Source: Euphorbia lathyris
Lineage: Eukaryota; Streptophyta; Magnoliopsida; Malpighiales; Euphorbiaceae
Assembly (NCBI RefSeq): GCF_963576675.1
Contig: NC_088911.1
Coordinates: forward strand, 91,789,256-91,853,255
Length of the DNA: 64,000 nt
Reading direction: 5' to 3'
Shown here: piece by piece, positions 11,161 to 23,219 of the stretch
Numbering within the stretch: position 1 is the first letter of the stretch
Layout: every line of letters begins with the position of its first letter
The notes under the pieces: model-generated
What the model saw: only the letters and a program-made list of their open reading frames with translations
Databases searched by the model: none
Told to the model about the DNA's origin: nothing
Program-made: the position numbers and the translations under genes

Positions 11161-12447
11161 TCGAGACAACGGAGGAACATTTCTTACACACCATTGTGCC
11201 AGAGTTATGTAGGTTACTAAAATGTGATTCCATTTGTTAACATCTAGTACATTTTTCTACAAGAAAGACTACTCACTCTTATGTGCACAATAATGTATTA
11301 ACTCGAATTGCGAAGCAACCTTTGAAGAAGAAAAGACTATTAGAAAGCATTTCAGCATTCGATGTGACTAGTTCAAATGTGACTCATTCTAAAAGCAAAA
11401 GGTCTAGGAGCATAGCCATGATTCTGCCTTCATCATTCTTCCTCTTCTTGGCACAAATCTGACCAAATCTGGCACAAAAGGTACTGGACACTCCCTCCAA
11501 CCCTTATTTTCCTCTAGGGAATGAAAATCAGTTGTTCGTGTTAGTAACTTCAATACTAACTGGCCCAAACAATCATCAATTGGAACATTCAACACGGATG
11601 ACATTAATGTCCAAAAATAAATTTGGATTTATTGATGGGTCACTTTAATCACCGGAAAACAACCCCCATTTTCGAATTGGCAGAGATACAAAAACATGGT
11701 GCTCTCATGGATTCTTCATGCCATTTCACGCTTGATGTGGCGAGTGCAGTATGAGAAGATCTCAAAGATTGATTTTTCCAAGATAATAACATTTGTATTT
11801 CTAAATTGTAGAAAGAGATTCCAGAAGCGTACTACATTGAAAACATGAGAAAGTGATCTAGAACTAAAAATGCTTGTATAAGAATAAATAAGTATGAACG
11901 AAAAATGTCCAATTATAAAACCCTCACAAGATAACTGATTACAAAAATTTTGTTTTAGGGCATAAGTAACTAACCCTTTATACTAAAGTTTATTTTCATC
12001 TCTAAGAATAAAAAACATGAGCATGTTGAGCCAAAAACCTGAAAAGGACACTTAACGAGATAAGTAATGGTGAATATAATACTCGCTAAGTTGAAAACTC
12101 GGAAGGGGAAATTAGGCAAGAAGTTGAGTGGCATGTTTGATTGAAAACTGAAATGGTGGTCCAAGCAAAATGAACGGCAACGAAAAGTGTAAAATAAAAC
12201 GAATTTGTATCAATTTAAAGTTGTAAATACAAATCAGTTTTTACAAATTATAAATAATATAAGTCTTTAAATATAAATGATACAATAATTCAATTCATAA
12301 GGGTGCATCCCAAAATCTCTCTAAGAGACTATGCTACTCATTCTACTAACAGCCTCCTCATGAAACTTTCAACAAATTTAAAACAATCTTATGTTTTAAC
12401 TTAATTTTAAAATAAAATATTAAATTTTTTTAGACAAAAATAATCTT
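11161..12447. other. intergenic DNA, nothing recognised
   Basis: Short frames (11404-11604 and 11970-12164, both minus) have no recognisable domain. The last bases are the left target site of the LINE. Confidence 0.55.
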
Positions 12448-13062
12448 AACTTTTGAGAACTTTAAAACACGTAAGGAAGTCCGCTCTCGTGACCTAGGTC
12501 TTGCCGGCGCCGCTACCACGCTCAGCCTAGGATCCGGTGAGGGAGTCTCTCCGGCCGGTGAGAGTTGTCTCAGCTTCGTCTGAGTTTGTCGATCGCTATA
12601 TGCAGGTGTGTTTTCTTGTTTCGGTTTCGTCGTGGTAAGGCTGCGCATCCCCTGTTTTCAGCAATGGAGAATTTTCGAGTTTCCTGTTTTGCGTGAAATA
12701 CATGTGGTAGAATTGAGTTCGTTGGGTTTTGCTGGTTATTTACTGTGTTTTTCTGTGTGTTTCTTAGGAGTTAACAGCCACCATGTTCTCTTGCTCTTGA
12801 TTTTCTGATGCGTGGAAACGAATTGAGTCTTGCTGGGCGTCTGTTGGGTCTTGTTTATTTGCTGCGTTTTTCTGTGTGATTTTGGGAAATTAGCAATCAT
12901 CAATTGTTCTCTGTTCTTGATCTTCTGTGCCTAAATTGGATTGCTGAAAGTTGGTTTCTGGGGAGGGCTGTGTTAAAAGATTATTGGTTACTTTGCTGTG
13001 TTGCTAGATTATCCTTTCCGCTTCCCTGTTTTGGCAAGTTCAAAGTGGGGAGGGGATTTGTT

Positions 13063-14190
13063 ATGGAGAAGGAAATGGAGGGTCTGAGAATTGAAGGAGA
13101 AGAAGGGGGGCACCTTGAGTTGGTAACGCCACCTATAGCAGAAATTGTGGTGGACTCTGGACTTCGGTTCCTGGGGCGGTTTGCTACTGATAGACCGCTC
13201 AATTTTCTGAGTATGAGAAACCGACTGGCAGTCTTATGGAGACCGGTTAGGGGCGTCGAAATTCAAGAGGTTAGTCCTAATCTTTACTCTTTTGAGTTCT
13301 TCCATCCAATTGATAGAGATAGGGTGATTGCTGGAGGTCCTTGGTCTTTTGACAATTATATATTGATTATGAGTGTCTGGAGTTGGGGTGTGCATATAGA
13401 TGATGTGAATTTATTGAACTACTCTATTTGGGTGCAAATTTATGGACTTCCTGTGGGGACTATGTCTGAATTAGTTGGCAAACAATTAGGAAATTTCCTA
13501 AGGACCTTTGAGGAGTACGATAAAAATAATAATTCTGGTATTCACAAACAGTTTATGCGTATCAGAGTCAGTCTGGACAGTGAACGTCCGTTGAAAAGAT
13601 TTAAAAAACTGAGGAGCACTGGAAATGTGTGGTCTTTAGCTACTTTCAAATATGAGCGATTAGGTATTTTCTGCTATGTGTGTGGTTGCCTGGGGCATAC
13701 AGAACGCTTTTGTGAGAGAGTTTTCAATATGCAGGGGGGTGAGATTCAGAGAGAGTGGGGGGAATGGCTTAAAGCCCCAGTAAGAAGAGGTGGAGACAAT
13801 AGTTGGGCAAAATGGTTAATAGATAGCAATGGGGGAGGGGGGCTGAGGGGGTTCGGAGGTGGTAGGGGAGGGAGATCGGGAGCTATAAGGGATATAACTA
13901 ATACAGGGAGAGGGAAGGAAGTGAGGGGGATGAACAAACAAGTGAGGGAGGGGGAGAGAGAAGTCATGATCTGTCCATTTACAGGGCCTTTCTTTAAGCC
14001 TTTAGCGAATGATGAGGGTAAAGAGATGGGGGGTGAGGAGGAGGGAGATAAAGGGGAAGATACTGAGATGGAACTAAATGATGTTAGAAAGAGAAGAAGG
14101 GAGGATAAGGGAAAGGGGAGGGAAGTCTCTGTTCTTGGAAAGGATAAGGGGAGTTCTACAGAAAATGGTTCGGCGAGCCCTAAAGTATAG
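13063..14190 (+). CDS. LINE ORF1, DUF4283/zinc-knuckle nucleic-acid-binding protein
   Basis: About 375 residues from the ATG at 13063 (MEKEMEGLRI). The N-terminal half has the DUF4283 pattern of plant LINE ORF1 proteins, with AGGPWSFDNYIL (about residue 93) and WVQIYGLPVGTMS. A CCHC knuckle CYVCGCLGHTERFC follows at about residue 204-217. The C-terminal half is Gly- and Arg-rich and then acidic and lysine-rich. The frame is open further upstream (to 12904) but without an ATG. It would coat the LINE RNA. It ends 14 bases before ORF2 and is itself intact. Confidence 0.85.
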   Translation: MEKEMEGLRIEGEEGGHLELVTPPIAEIVVDSGLRFLGRFATDRPLNFLSMRNRLAVLWRPVRGVEIQEVSPNLYSFEFFHPIDRDRVIAGGPWSFDNYILIMSVWSWGVHIDDVNLLNYSIWVQIYGLPVGTMSELVGKQLGNFLRTFEEYDKNNNSGIHKQFMRIRVSLDSERPLKRFKKLRSTGNVWSLATFKYERLGIFCYVCGCLGHTERFCERVFNMQGGEIQREWGEWLKAPVRRGGDNSWAKWLIDSNGGGGLRGFGGGRGGRSGAIRDITNTGRGKEVRGMNKQVREGEREVMICPFTGPFFKPLANDEGKEMGGEEEGDKGEDTEMELNDVRKRRREDKGKGREVSVLGKDKGSSTENGSASPKV

Positions 14191-14204
14191 GGCCGCCGGG
14201 GAGA

Positions 14205-17200
14205 ATGAGTTGTTTAAGCTGGAACTGTCGTGGCCTGGAAAACCACCAGGCAGTTCGCTCCTTAAAGGAGCCTGTTTCTTCCCAAAGCCCTAATATTGTA
14301 TTTCTGATGGAAACACTAGTAGAGGACCAGAGAGTAAGTTTGCTTAAACAACAGTTAAAGTTTGAGGGAGCATTCCCTGTCAGTAGAAGTGGCCGTAGTG
14401 GAGGTTTAGCTTTGTTATGGAAAGCAGGGACTCAGGTGGTGATCAAAAGTTTCTCTGATCATCATATTGAGGCAATTATCACTAATTCTTCTCAGGGTGA
14501 TTGGAGATTGGTGGGCTTCTATGGTTTTGCTGATCGTAGTAGGCAAGGAGAGTCGTGGGAATTATTGAGGAGATTAGTCAGAGATGCTTCTATCCCATGG
14601 GTAGTGATTGGAGATTTTAATTGTATTCTGAATTCTGATGAAAAGGTGGGTGGAGCGGTTTACCCTAACCCCTTAATGTAGGAGTTTGCCAAAACGATTG
14701 AGGAGTGTGGTCTGAGCGAACTGGTTCTGAATGGTAACCGATTTACTTGGGAAAGAGGTAGAGGGTCTGAGCTCTGGGTTAGAGAAAAACTGGATAGGGG
14801 TTTTGCTTCGGCTGAGTGGCTGAATCGATTTGACAATCATCACCTCAAAACTTGTATGACAGGGTATTCAGACCACCTTCCCCTCTCTCTTCATCTGGAA
14901 AGGGAGAGAAGTAGAAGTAGAGGAAGGAGATTCCATTTTGAGGAGGTTTGGCTTAAAGAGCAGGAGTTCAATAATTTGGTTAGAGGTCACTGGAGAAGTC
15001 AGAGGTGCAAACCAATTCAGGAAAATTTGGAAAGAGTTTCAATATACGTTTCAAAAGCCAAATCAGGAAATGGAGGATCCAAATGGAAAGATTACATGGT
15101 AGTAGAAACAGGGATTCCATTGCCGCCTATTTCCTAGCCAAAAGAAAACTTAATGATACCCTAGAAGCTGAGGAGAGTTATTGGAGGCAGAGGGCTAAGG
15201 TTTTCTGGCTGACAGAAGGGGACAGAAACACACAGTTTTTCCATGCTAGTGTCAAAACTAGACGTCAACAGAATTCAATTACCTCTTTGACAGATGAGAA
15301 TGGGGATGTGATTGATAACCAAGCCGAATTATTGGACCTTGCACAGAGTTACTTTCAAGATGTTTTCTCTGCTTCGAATTTGAGTAGGGTTGACACTGTG
15401 CAGGTAATTGACACGTGCATCAGTCCTGACATGAACGATTCACTTGTTGCTCCTTTCAATCAGGAAGAGTTTAAACAAGCTCTATTTTCTATGAGTCCTA
15501 ACAAATCCCCATGCCCTGATGGGCTAAATCCGGGCTTCTTTCAAGCCTTTTGGGACACATTGGGAGCAGACGTGGGAGCAGCCTGCGCAAAGTGGCTTCG
15601 TGAGGGGGAATTTCCAAGTGGGATAAATGACACCACAATTGTTCTGATACCAAAGGTTGACAATCCTAGAATGCTGAAGGATTTTCGCCTATCGCCCTGT
15701 GCAATGTCATTTACAAGATAATTGCGAAGGCCTTAGCAAATCGCCTGAAAAGGGTACTCCCTAAGATTATTGGGGAAACTCAATCTGCATTTGTTCCAGG
15801 AAGGTCTATAATTGACAATGTTCAGGTGGCCTTTGAAAGCATACATTTTATGAAGAGGTTGAATAGAGGGAAGAATGGGCAGGTTGCCTTAAAAATTGAT
15901 ATCAGCAAAGCCTATGATAAAGTTGACTGGGAATTCCTTAAAGCAGTTATGGGCAGAATGGGATTTCGTGAAACCTGGATTGGCTGGATGATGTTATGCA
16001 TAACAACTGTGAAATACAAGGTGGCAGTAAATGGGGAGTGCTCTGATCAAGTTGTCCCAGGTAGAAGAAGGGCTTATTTTAGGATGTAGGATCTGCAGAA
16101 GGGCACCGACGGTAACACACCTCTTCTTTGCTGATGACAGCTTTTTGTTCTTTGGGGCAACTATTGATGAGTCTAGAAAGGTCATGAACATCCTGTCAGA
16201 ATATGAAGTGGCTTCGGGTCAGGCAGTTAACTTGAGCAAATCAGGGGTTTTTTTCAGCCTTAAAGTGTCCGATTCATTGCAAACACAGATCAAAGCATTA
16301 TTGGGTGTGTGCACTCCTCTCGACACAGGCAGGTATCTGGGATTACCATCACTCATTGGGCGTTCCAAACGCAGGATTTTCGCTTTCCTGATTGATAGGC
16401 TTCGCAAGAAGTTTGGTGCGTGGGGTCTTAAATTCCTTTCCCAGGCTGGGAAAGAGGTGCTTCTTAAGTCTGTGGCTCAAGCCTTGCCAACCTTTTGCAT
16501 GAGTACGTTCCTTTTACCCTTATCTATCTGTGATGAGCTGCAAAAATTAATGAATTCTTTTTGGTGGGGTATGAAACCTGAGGGTAGAAGAAACATTCAT
16601 TGGTTTGATTGGGGTAAATTGTGTAGACCTAAAGATTCAGGTGGGATGGGTTTTAAGGATCTACATATGTTTAATCTAGCAATGTTAGGTAAACAGGGAT
16701 GGAAATTACTAAAATTCCCAAATACTTTAGTGAGTCAAATGTTCAAAGCTAAATATTACCCTAGGGAGGACTTACTTCTCTCCAAATTAGGCAATAATCC
16801 TAGTATGGTTTGGAGAAGTATATGGGAAGGCATTAGTATATTGAAAACAGGGGTTAGATGGAGAGTGGAAAATGGTAGATCAATCAGAGTTTGGGAGGAT
16901 GAGTGGGTTCCTAATCTAGAGGGTTTTTGCATAAATTCCTTTTTGGTCCCTGGAATGGAGAATTTGATAGTAGCGGACTTGTTCCTTGAAAATGGGAGAG
17001 GATGGGATATGCAGAGACTAAACGGCTGTTTCAGCGAAGTGGAAGTGCAGGCCATTACTGATATTATCTTGCCATACAATACGGGGGAAGATATGAGAAT
17101 CTGGCATTAGTCAAGGGATGGACACTACAATGTTCACTCAGGCTACTTGTCAGGTATGGGGTTAGTAGAAGCTAGTAGAGCCCAGGAGGGTTGGAAGAGG

Positions 17201-18542
17201 TTGTGGAAGTTGATGATTCCCCCTAAGCTGAAACAGTTTATTTGGCGTCTGTGTTCAAAGTGCTTACCCACTAGAGCTCGGTTGGCCCAGAGAAAAGTCC
17301 CCATTTCAACTGAATGCCCAGTATGTGTGGAGCAAGAAGAGACGGATAACCATTTATTTGTTGATTGTTGTTTCGCAGGTGACATTTGGCGTGTAGCAGG
17401 AGTTCCTGCGCCGAGAGTGGACAACAGACACATTGACGAGTGGCTTCTTCAAGCCTTGAGCAACTCAAATCTGGAAGAAATAGATAGAATCTGTTGTGCG
17501 CTCAAAGCAATCTGGGACCACAGAAACATAGTCCTGTGGCACATGAGATGGTGGCCGGCAGACACGGCTTGGCGAATCAGTTTGGAGGATGTTCAGGACT
17601 GGAAGGCCTATCAACAGAAGGCGCCAGCTTCGGGTAATCAACATTTGCAAGCAACGCACATGCAGGCGGTCCCGCCGACAGCCGTTCAGCCACTCCCGCG
17701 TACACAGGGCGAACAGATGAGAGGTAACCACGTTCCGCCAAATCCTCACCAGAGATGGAACACGCCTAGCCCGGGCTTTATCAAATGCAATATCGACGGG
17801 GCTATTTTCAATGAACTAGAGAGCAGCGGCATGGGAGCGGTTATTAGGGACGAAAGGGGAGCATTCCTCTTTTGTAGTAGCAGTCTTATCCCAAGCATCA
17901 AAGAGCCACGGGTCATTGAAGCTCTTGCAATCCGCACAAGCTTGTTATGGATTGCTAATATGGGTTTGTCTGCTGTTATATTTGAATCTAATGCTAAGGT
18001 TGTGGTAGATGCTATTCACTCTGAAAAGCAAGATATTTCTGAATTTGGTATGATTGTAGAAGATTGTCGAGTCCTGCTAAGATTCATCCCATCTTTTAAA
18101 TTAGGTTTTGTTTCTCGTTTAGCGAACAGTGCGGCTCATTTGGTAGCTAGTCTTATCCCAAGCATCAAAGAGTAGCAGTCTTATCCCAAGCATCAAAGAG
18201 CCACGGGTCATTGAAGCTCTTGCAATCCGCACAAGCTTGTTATGGATTGCTAATATGGGTTTGTCTGCTGTTATATTTGAATCTAATGCTAAGGTTGTGG
18301 TAGATGCTATTCACTCTGAAAAGCAAGATATTTCTGAATTTGGTATGATTGTAGAAGATTGTCGAGTCCTGCTAAGATTCATCCCATCTTTTAAATTAGG
18401 TTTTGTTTCTCGTTTAGCAAACAGTGCGGCTCATTTGGTAGCTAGGCTTGCCTGTTCCAATGCTAGCGATTTCTTTTCAACTATTGTGCCAGAATGGCTT
18501 GTGAACACTATTTATATGGATGCAAATCCATCATCTATTTAA
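14205..18542 (+). pseudogene. LINE ORF2: endonuclease, reverse transcriptase, zf-RVT, RNase H (broken)
   Basis: Starts MSCLSWNCRGL with the APE-like endonuclease (VVIGDFNCIL about 14610; YSDHLPL about 14865). Next comes the reverse transcriptase with FWLTEGDRNTQFFH (15205), SPNKSPCPDGLNPGFF (15493), FVPGRSIIDN (15790), KIDISKAYDKVDW (15892) and the catalytic FFADDSFLFF (16123). Then a zinc-binding zf-RVT segment (CPVCVEQEETDNHLF, about 17316) and an RNase H domain (17767 on). Breaks: TAG at 14679, frameshifts near 15050-15137 and 15690-15720, loss near 16060-16080 of the block that normally carries the QGDPLSP motif, TAG at 17108, and a tandem duplication in RNase H. Confidence 0.93.
17876..18446 (+). 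repeat. 295-bp tandem duplication within LINE RNase H
   Basis: The sequence starting AGTAGCAGTCTTATCCCAAG at 17876 starts again at 18171, and both copies run to GTAGCTAG (18150 and 18446). I see a single base difference (GCGAACAG against GCAAACAG). A 20-base partial copy (18151-18170) lies at the joint. The event stops the first copy at an in-frame TAG (18173-18175). The near-identity points to a recent event, after insertion or in the direct source copy. Confidence 0.9.
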
Positions 18543-18582
18543 GTTTCACTTTCAGGTTAAAAAAAAAACTTTTGAGAACTTT

Positions 18583-19211
18583 TATCACTATTTATTAAAC
18601 ATTTAAAAAAAAAAATCACTGAAGTTTGTGTACTCATTTTAAGGATTATCTTTTAATTTTTTACTGTTCATTCACTCATTGCGTCATAAATAGGAAAAGC
18701 AAAGATTGGTTCTTAATCTTTTTAATCGTAATAGTACACCTTGAAATATTGGGATAAATTGGAGATTATTACATTTTAAATAAAGAAAATTATAGTTGAA
18801 AAACATGGTTAACCAATCATTACTTTGAGAATAAACCAATCTATGTAGAGAATACAAAGAGTCCCATTTCTAAATAAGGAAAAGTAGTTGAATACATGCT
18901 CTTTAAACCAATTATTCATGGGAATATGCATCTATAACTTTCAACCGTAATAGCCCATAACCATTAAAAAAATTCCTAAAAAAGAAAGAAACAAAACCAA
19001 CAATAAATTTCATATTCGGCTTTTAATAGTAAAGAAACCTCACTATTATTATTTCTTTTGATTTCTTCACCTGAAAATAATTTTTCTCTTTCCATTTTGT
19101 GGCTTATTGCAACTTCCATGCTCAACTTTTTCTCAAAGAAGAAATTCTAATTTGAAGCTTTTTGCATCACAATTCAGGTGGCAAAAATTCACATTCAACG
19201 AATATGTACTG
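18583..19211 (+). promoter_or_regulatory. upstream region and 5' leader exon of gene 2
   Basis: The segment from about 18868 (AAGGAAAAGTAGTTGAATAC) to 19211 is similar to that in front of gene 3 (from about 26186), sharing TTTCATATTC and TTTTAATAGTA/TATTAATAGTA blocks. The leader exon ends ATGTACTG at 19211 and is joined across 19212-19323 (GTATGC...AACAG) to exon 2, whose first ATG is at 19328. Splicing creates a tiny upstream frame (ATG TAC TGA). A longer upstream frame of 10 codons starts near 19119. The transcription start is not visible. Confidence 0.55.
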
Positions 19212-19351
19212 GTATGCTTATTTTTCTGATTCTTTTGACATATATTACTTAGATTTTCAATTTTATATCTGATGGTAATACGTTGCTTTTGTTTTTATTA
19301 CCTAAAATTTGATTATGGAACAGACTCATGTGTACATCATTGGGTACAAGT

Positions 19352-22300
19352 ATGGCAGAAATGGGTGGCTCAGACAGGTGGTTGAAGTATGGTATTCTGG
19401 TAGCAATATTAACATGTTATGTCCAGCAAATTTCTGAAGCTAAAACATTACTAACTAGTATGACAGTAGGGCAACAACTCGAGGTATCCGACACACTTCA
19501 ATCGAAAGGAGGGTTTTTTGCACTAGGATTTTTTTCTCCAACTCCAAATTCAACTGATAGGTATTTAGGAATTTGGTTTATAAAAGCCAAAACAAGGGCT
19601 GTGGTTTGGCTGTCAAACCGAGAACAACCTTGCATCAGCTCTTCTCCGGTTCTAACCTTCACCGAAGATGGAAACCTTGCAACAATAGACGGGAAGAATA
19701 CTTACAATGTAACAAATGCAACAGTAAATGATATAAAGAGTACAAGAGTTGTAATGTTAGATTCAGGAAATTTAGTAATGGAAGACAATAAGTCAAAGGT
19801 TTTATGGGAGAGCTTTGACTATCCGACTGATACGCTGATGGCTGGAATGAAATTGGGATATGATCATTCAGTAGGAAAGACATGGGCAGTTAGATCATGG
19901 CGTAGTCCGGTAGATCCTAGTATTGGGGCTATTAGTTTGGTGCTTGATCCAAAAGGATCTGGTTGGACTTTTACAGAAAGACGTGTAAAAAACATGACTT
20001 ACGCTTATGGAATGTATTGGATAGGAAATCGTCTAAACAGTTCATGGGGGTTGAATATAGATAATAAACAAGTCAATTACACTTATACCATGCCCTCAAA
20101 GGATTATGCTACGGTTGTATTCGAGCACAATAAGACAGATCTGTTCATAAGATATACTGTTGATAACACTGGGCAGACCAAAGTTTTAATTTGGCTCCCA
20201 GGTTATACTGATTGGGCTCAATTATTTTCATTACCTAACAGAGAATGTGACTTTTATGGTTATTGTGGTATGTGTGGAGTTTGTGATCAGCAAGGTTCAG
20301 AGAATCCATGTTTTTGCTTGCCAGGATACGAGAAAATTACTGCTGATGCAAACAATGAAGGATGTAAGAGGAAAACAGAATTAAAATGTAACTCAAGCAC
20401 GGATGCTGATACCTCTTACCACTTTATTGAGGTCCCTCAAGTAACATTACCTGCTGTCTCAGATATCTATTTTGGATATGCAAGTGAGCATGATTGCAGA
20501 AATGCCTGCATGAAAAGTTGTAATTGCAATGGTTATTCTTTCAAATATTCAAGATGTGCATTATTTGATAAAAATATTGTCAACGTGCAAAAGCTTCCTG
20601 ATAAAGCCCCTAATCCAGATTCTATATTTGTCAAAGTTGCAATTATTGACACAAAAGGCAAGATTACTTCAAACACATAGACAATCCTTGGATCCTCTGC
20701 TTACTCTACTAATAGTTTGTTGTTCAATAATTTAACAGCTGCTGAGCCTCCTCAACCTGTTCTCAATGGATGGAAGCTATGGATAACCGTCATCACAACC
20801 TTATCTGTAGCAATTATTTCTTCATCCTTGTTCATTTATCACTTCTGGAAAGAAAAGCTTGCACAAGTAGAAGGTAAAACACTTGAGATGATTGGTGCAA
20901 TAATCCATTTAATCATGAAACTTAAGCTGATATACAAATCAAATACCCATTGGATTTAAAGGATGCACATGTACTACACACCCACTTTACCAGGTTCTGA
21001 AATTTCACTAACAAATGGCATCGACTAGTAGGACTGACTAAGAGATCGATAACACATCAAAAGAACCATTTGACCAAAAAAATTAATCTGATAAGATCCA
21101 AAATAGTATTTATTATTTCTAACAATTGGTAATATTACCAACACCGGTGCACACAAATATTTCTTGAACTCAAATCTTGTACAAACACTCACTTTTATCT
21201 TGTGTTGAAATTTAATTGATAAATAAATTGCATGAGCTTTGAACACTACCAAACATCTAAAACAATAACTTATCAATAGCATGACCAACATAATTTCAGG
21301 TGATCATTTCTGACATTTCAAAGAAACATTTGGTGTTTTTGCACAATGTTTGAATTTTATGCAAGTGATGAAAAGCATAAAATGAGTGTATTTATATATG
21401 TATGAATTTTGTTGCCAGGAAAGGACTTATTGACATATAATTTTAATGAAACTACTCCGGAAGAACCACCAGCTGGAGAAGAGCATGGAAGAGGTATTAC
21501 AGGATACCAGATTCCTCTTTTTAAATTTTCAAGTGTATGCACGGCTACAGATGATTTTTCGGCTACGAACAAGCTTGGTAAAGGTGGTTTTGGAGCTATA
21601 TACAAGGTAAGTTAATACCATCTTAGGAATTTATAATGGACATATATAAATTTTCAAATCCCAATAGAAAAAAAAAAAAAAGGGCGGCCCGGTCGCATTA
21701 CGCGTCCCCGCTGAGCGAGGGTCCGGGGAGGGGTCCCACCACAAGGGTGTATTGGGGGCAAGCCTTCCCTTGCCAATTTAATTGGCAAGAGGCCGCTCCT
21801 AAGACTCGAACCCGTGACCTCTGGTCACACGACAACAACGTTTTACCGTTGCGCCAAGGCTCGCCCTCAAAAAAAATTTTCAAATCCCAATATAAGAAAA
21901 AAAAAATTCCCCATTTTACAACAATTGAGATTTTGTAATTCAGGGAATATTAGATAATGAGGAAGTGATAGCGGTTAAAAGGCTTACAAAATTAGTAGCT
22001 GGAAAAGGATCAAAAGAAGTAAAAAATGAAGCAATGCTCATTGCTGAACTCCGACATGATAATCTTGCGAGGCTTCTTGGTTGCTGCTTGGACGGAAATG
22101 AACATATAATTATCTACGAGTATTTTAAACATAGAAGCTTGGATCTTTTCCTCTTTGGTTTGTACTATTCATCTTCATTTATATATATAGCATTGATTTT
22201 ATTAGTTTATCATGTATATATGATTCTCATAATATAACCAAATAATTGACTTGGAGCAGATCCAAATACAACCAAGAAACTTGACTGGGAAAATCGCACA

Positions 22301-23076
22301 CGTATCATTTATGGGATTGCCGTAGGACTTAATTACCTTCATGAATATTCAACGTTACAAATTATTCATGGAGATCTGAAAGCCAGCAACATTTTGTTAG
22401 ATGACAATATGAATCCAAAAATTACAGATTTCGCAATGACAAGAATTTTCGGTGCAAATGAAACTCTAGCAACTAATAGAATGTGTGGAACTTTGTAAGT
22501 AGAATTGCCTAAGAAGTTGCAAATAATTGCAATCTCAAATATATATAAAACTACTAAACAGGGTTGAAATTAATAAATCAATTTTTTATTTAACGAACTG
22601 CAGTGGCTATATGTCTCCTGAATATGCTTCCAAAGGCATTGTTTCGAATAAATCTGATGTCTTCAGTTTTGGAGTTTTAGTGTTGGAAATTTTGAGCGGG
22701 AAGAAGAACAATTTTCGTAATGCAAGCTCCCTCAATCTATTGGTATATGTAAGTGAAAATTTATATTAGATGAGAAAAATTCACTTTTTTATTATTATGA
22801 TGTCTCAAGTACTAGACAGAAATAATATTCTTTTGGTTTCACCTTCAGGCATGGGATTTATGGAATTCTGATAAACCATTGGATTTCATCGATCCGAACA
22901 TTGGAGAATCTTCTACCAATATGAAGAGATACATTGATATTGCTCTTCTTTGTGTTCAAGAAAATGACAATGAGAGACCTACAATGTCTGATGTTGTCAT
23001 GTATCTTGGAAATGAAGCCATGGATCTGCCAACACCAAAGGAACCAGCTTTTGCTAAGTCAAGAGCCTTACTTTAA
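19352..23076 (+). CDS. G-type lectin S-receptor-like serine/threonine kinase (gene 2)
   Basis: Coding exons 19352-20657, 20739-20873, 21419-21606, 21944-22157, 22260-22494, 22604-22748 and 22849-23076 give about 816 residues, in frame throughout. Start chosen by alignment with gene 3 (MAEMGGS against MTEIGGS); an ATG at 19328 would add 8 residues. Order: signal peptide (about 12-30), B-lectin ([15 protein letters not shown]), S-locus glycoprotein region ([16 protein letters not shown]), [16 protein letters not shown] ([16 protein letters not shown]), membrane helix ([20 protein letters not shown]), kinase. Kinase motifs: [27 protein letters not shown] (about 650), DFAMTR (about 671), GYMSPEY. 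The HGD and DFA forms are unusual. A TAG in exon 1 frame (20678) falls in the first, GC-AG intron. If that intron is not removed the protein ends before the membrane helix. Confidence 0.85.
20658..20738 (+). other. GC-AG intron (81 bases) of gene 2 containing an in-frame stop
   Basis: The donor is AAAAG|GCAAGATT, close to the AG|GCAAGT consensus of GC-AG introns, and the acceptor is TTTAACAG|CT. A branch-site-like CTACTAAT lies at about 20706-20713. Removal joins DTK to [11 protein letters not shown] in phase 1, the same place and phase as the GT-AG intron of gene 1 (9719-9897). Gene 3 has no intron here. The 81 bases are a multiple of three, so retention gives the TAG at 20678-20680. Confidence 0.75.
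21667..21873 (-). mobile_element. Au-like SINE in an intron of gene 2
   Basis: On the minus strand it begins GAGGGCGAGCCTTGGCGCAA (box A region), has the box B-like GGTTCGAGTC, and ends in GGGCCGCCC followed by a T tract, as Au SINEs of flowering plants do. The 19-bp duplication AAATTTTCAAATCCCAATA flanks it at 21648-21666 and 21874-21892. It is antisense to gene 2 within the intron 21607-21943. Box A and B form a pol III internal promoter reading against the gene. Confidence 0.92.
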
Positions 23077-23219
23077 CAGAGTTTATGAATGGGCCATGCA
23101 AGTTCTGTTAACAAGCAATATGAAACATCAATCATAATTTAACCTTTCACGATTCTATCTTCTGTGCATCCTTATTCACTTGATAATCTGATGCTTTTGC
23201 CTTGAGATGGGCTTGCTTG

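Larger units (their letters stand above)
12464..18568 (+). mobile_element. L1-like LINE, full length but inactive, about 6.1 kb
   Basis: The element has a GC-richer 5' untranslated region (from about 12465), ORF1 (13063-14190), ORF2 (from 14205) and a terminal A tract (about 18559-18568). The 15-bp direct repeat ACTTTTGAGAACTTT lies at 12449-12463 and again right after the A tract at 18568-18582, so this is a target-primed insertion with its 5' end preserved. ORF2 has stops, frameshifts and a deletion, so it cannot move by itself. Confidence 0.93.

Noticed and set aside
11404..12164. Short minus-strand frames in the gap before the LINE
   Set aside because: No domain, no neighbouring exons, composition like the surrounding non-coding DNA.
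12904..13062. Upstream extension of LINE ORF1
   Set aside because: The extension starts at a TTG, not an ATG, and lacks family resemblance; ORF1 starts at 13063.
19328..19351. First ATG of gene 2 exon 2
   Set aside because: Possible start adding 8 residues, but alignment with gene 3 favours 19352. Kept only as an alternative.
21773..21860. tRNA-like sequence with box A and box B
   Set aside because: It belongs to the SINE (T-tail, 19-bp duplication); it does not fold as a full tRNA cloverleaf.
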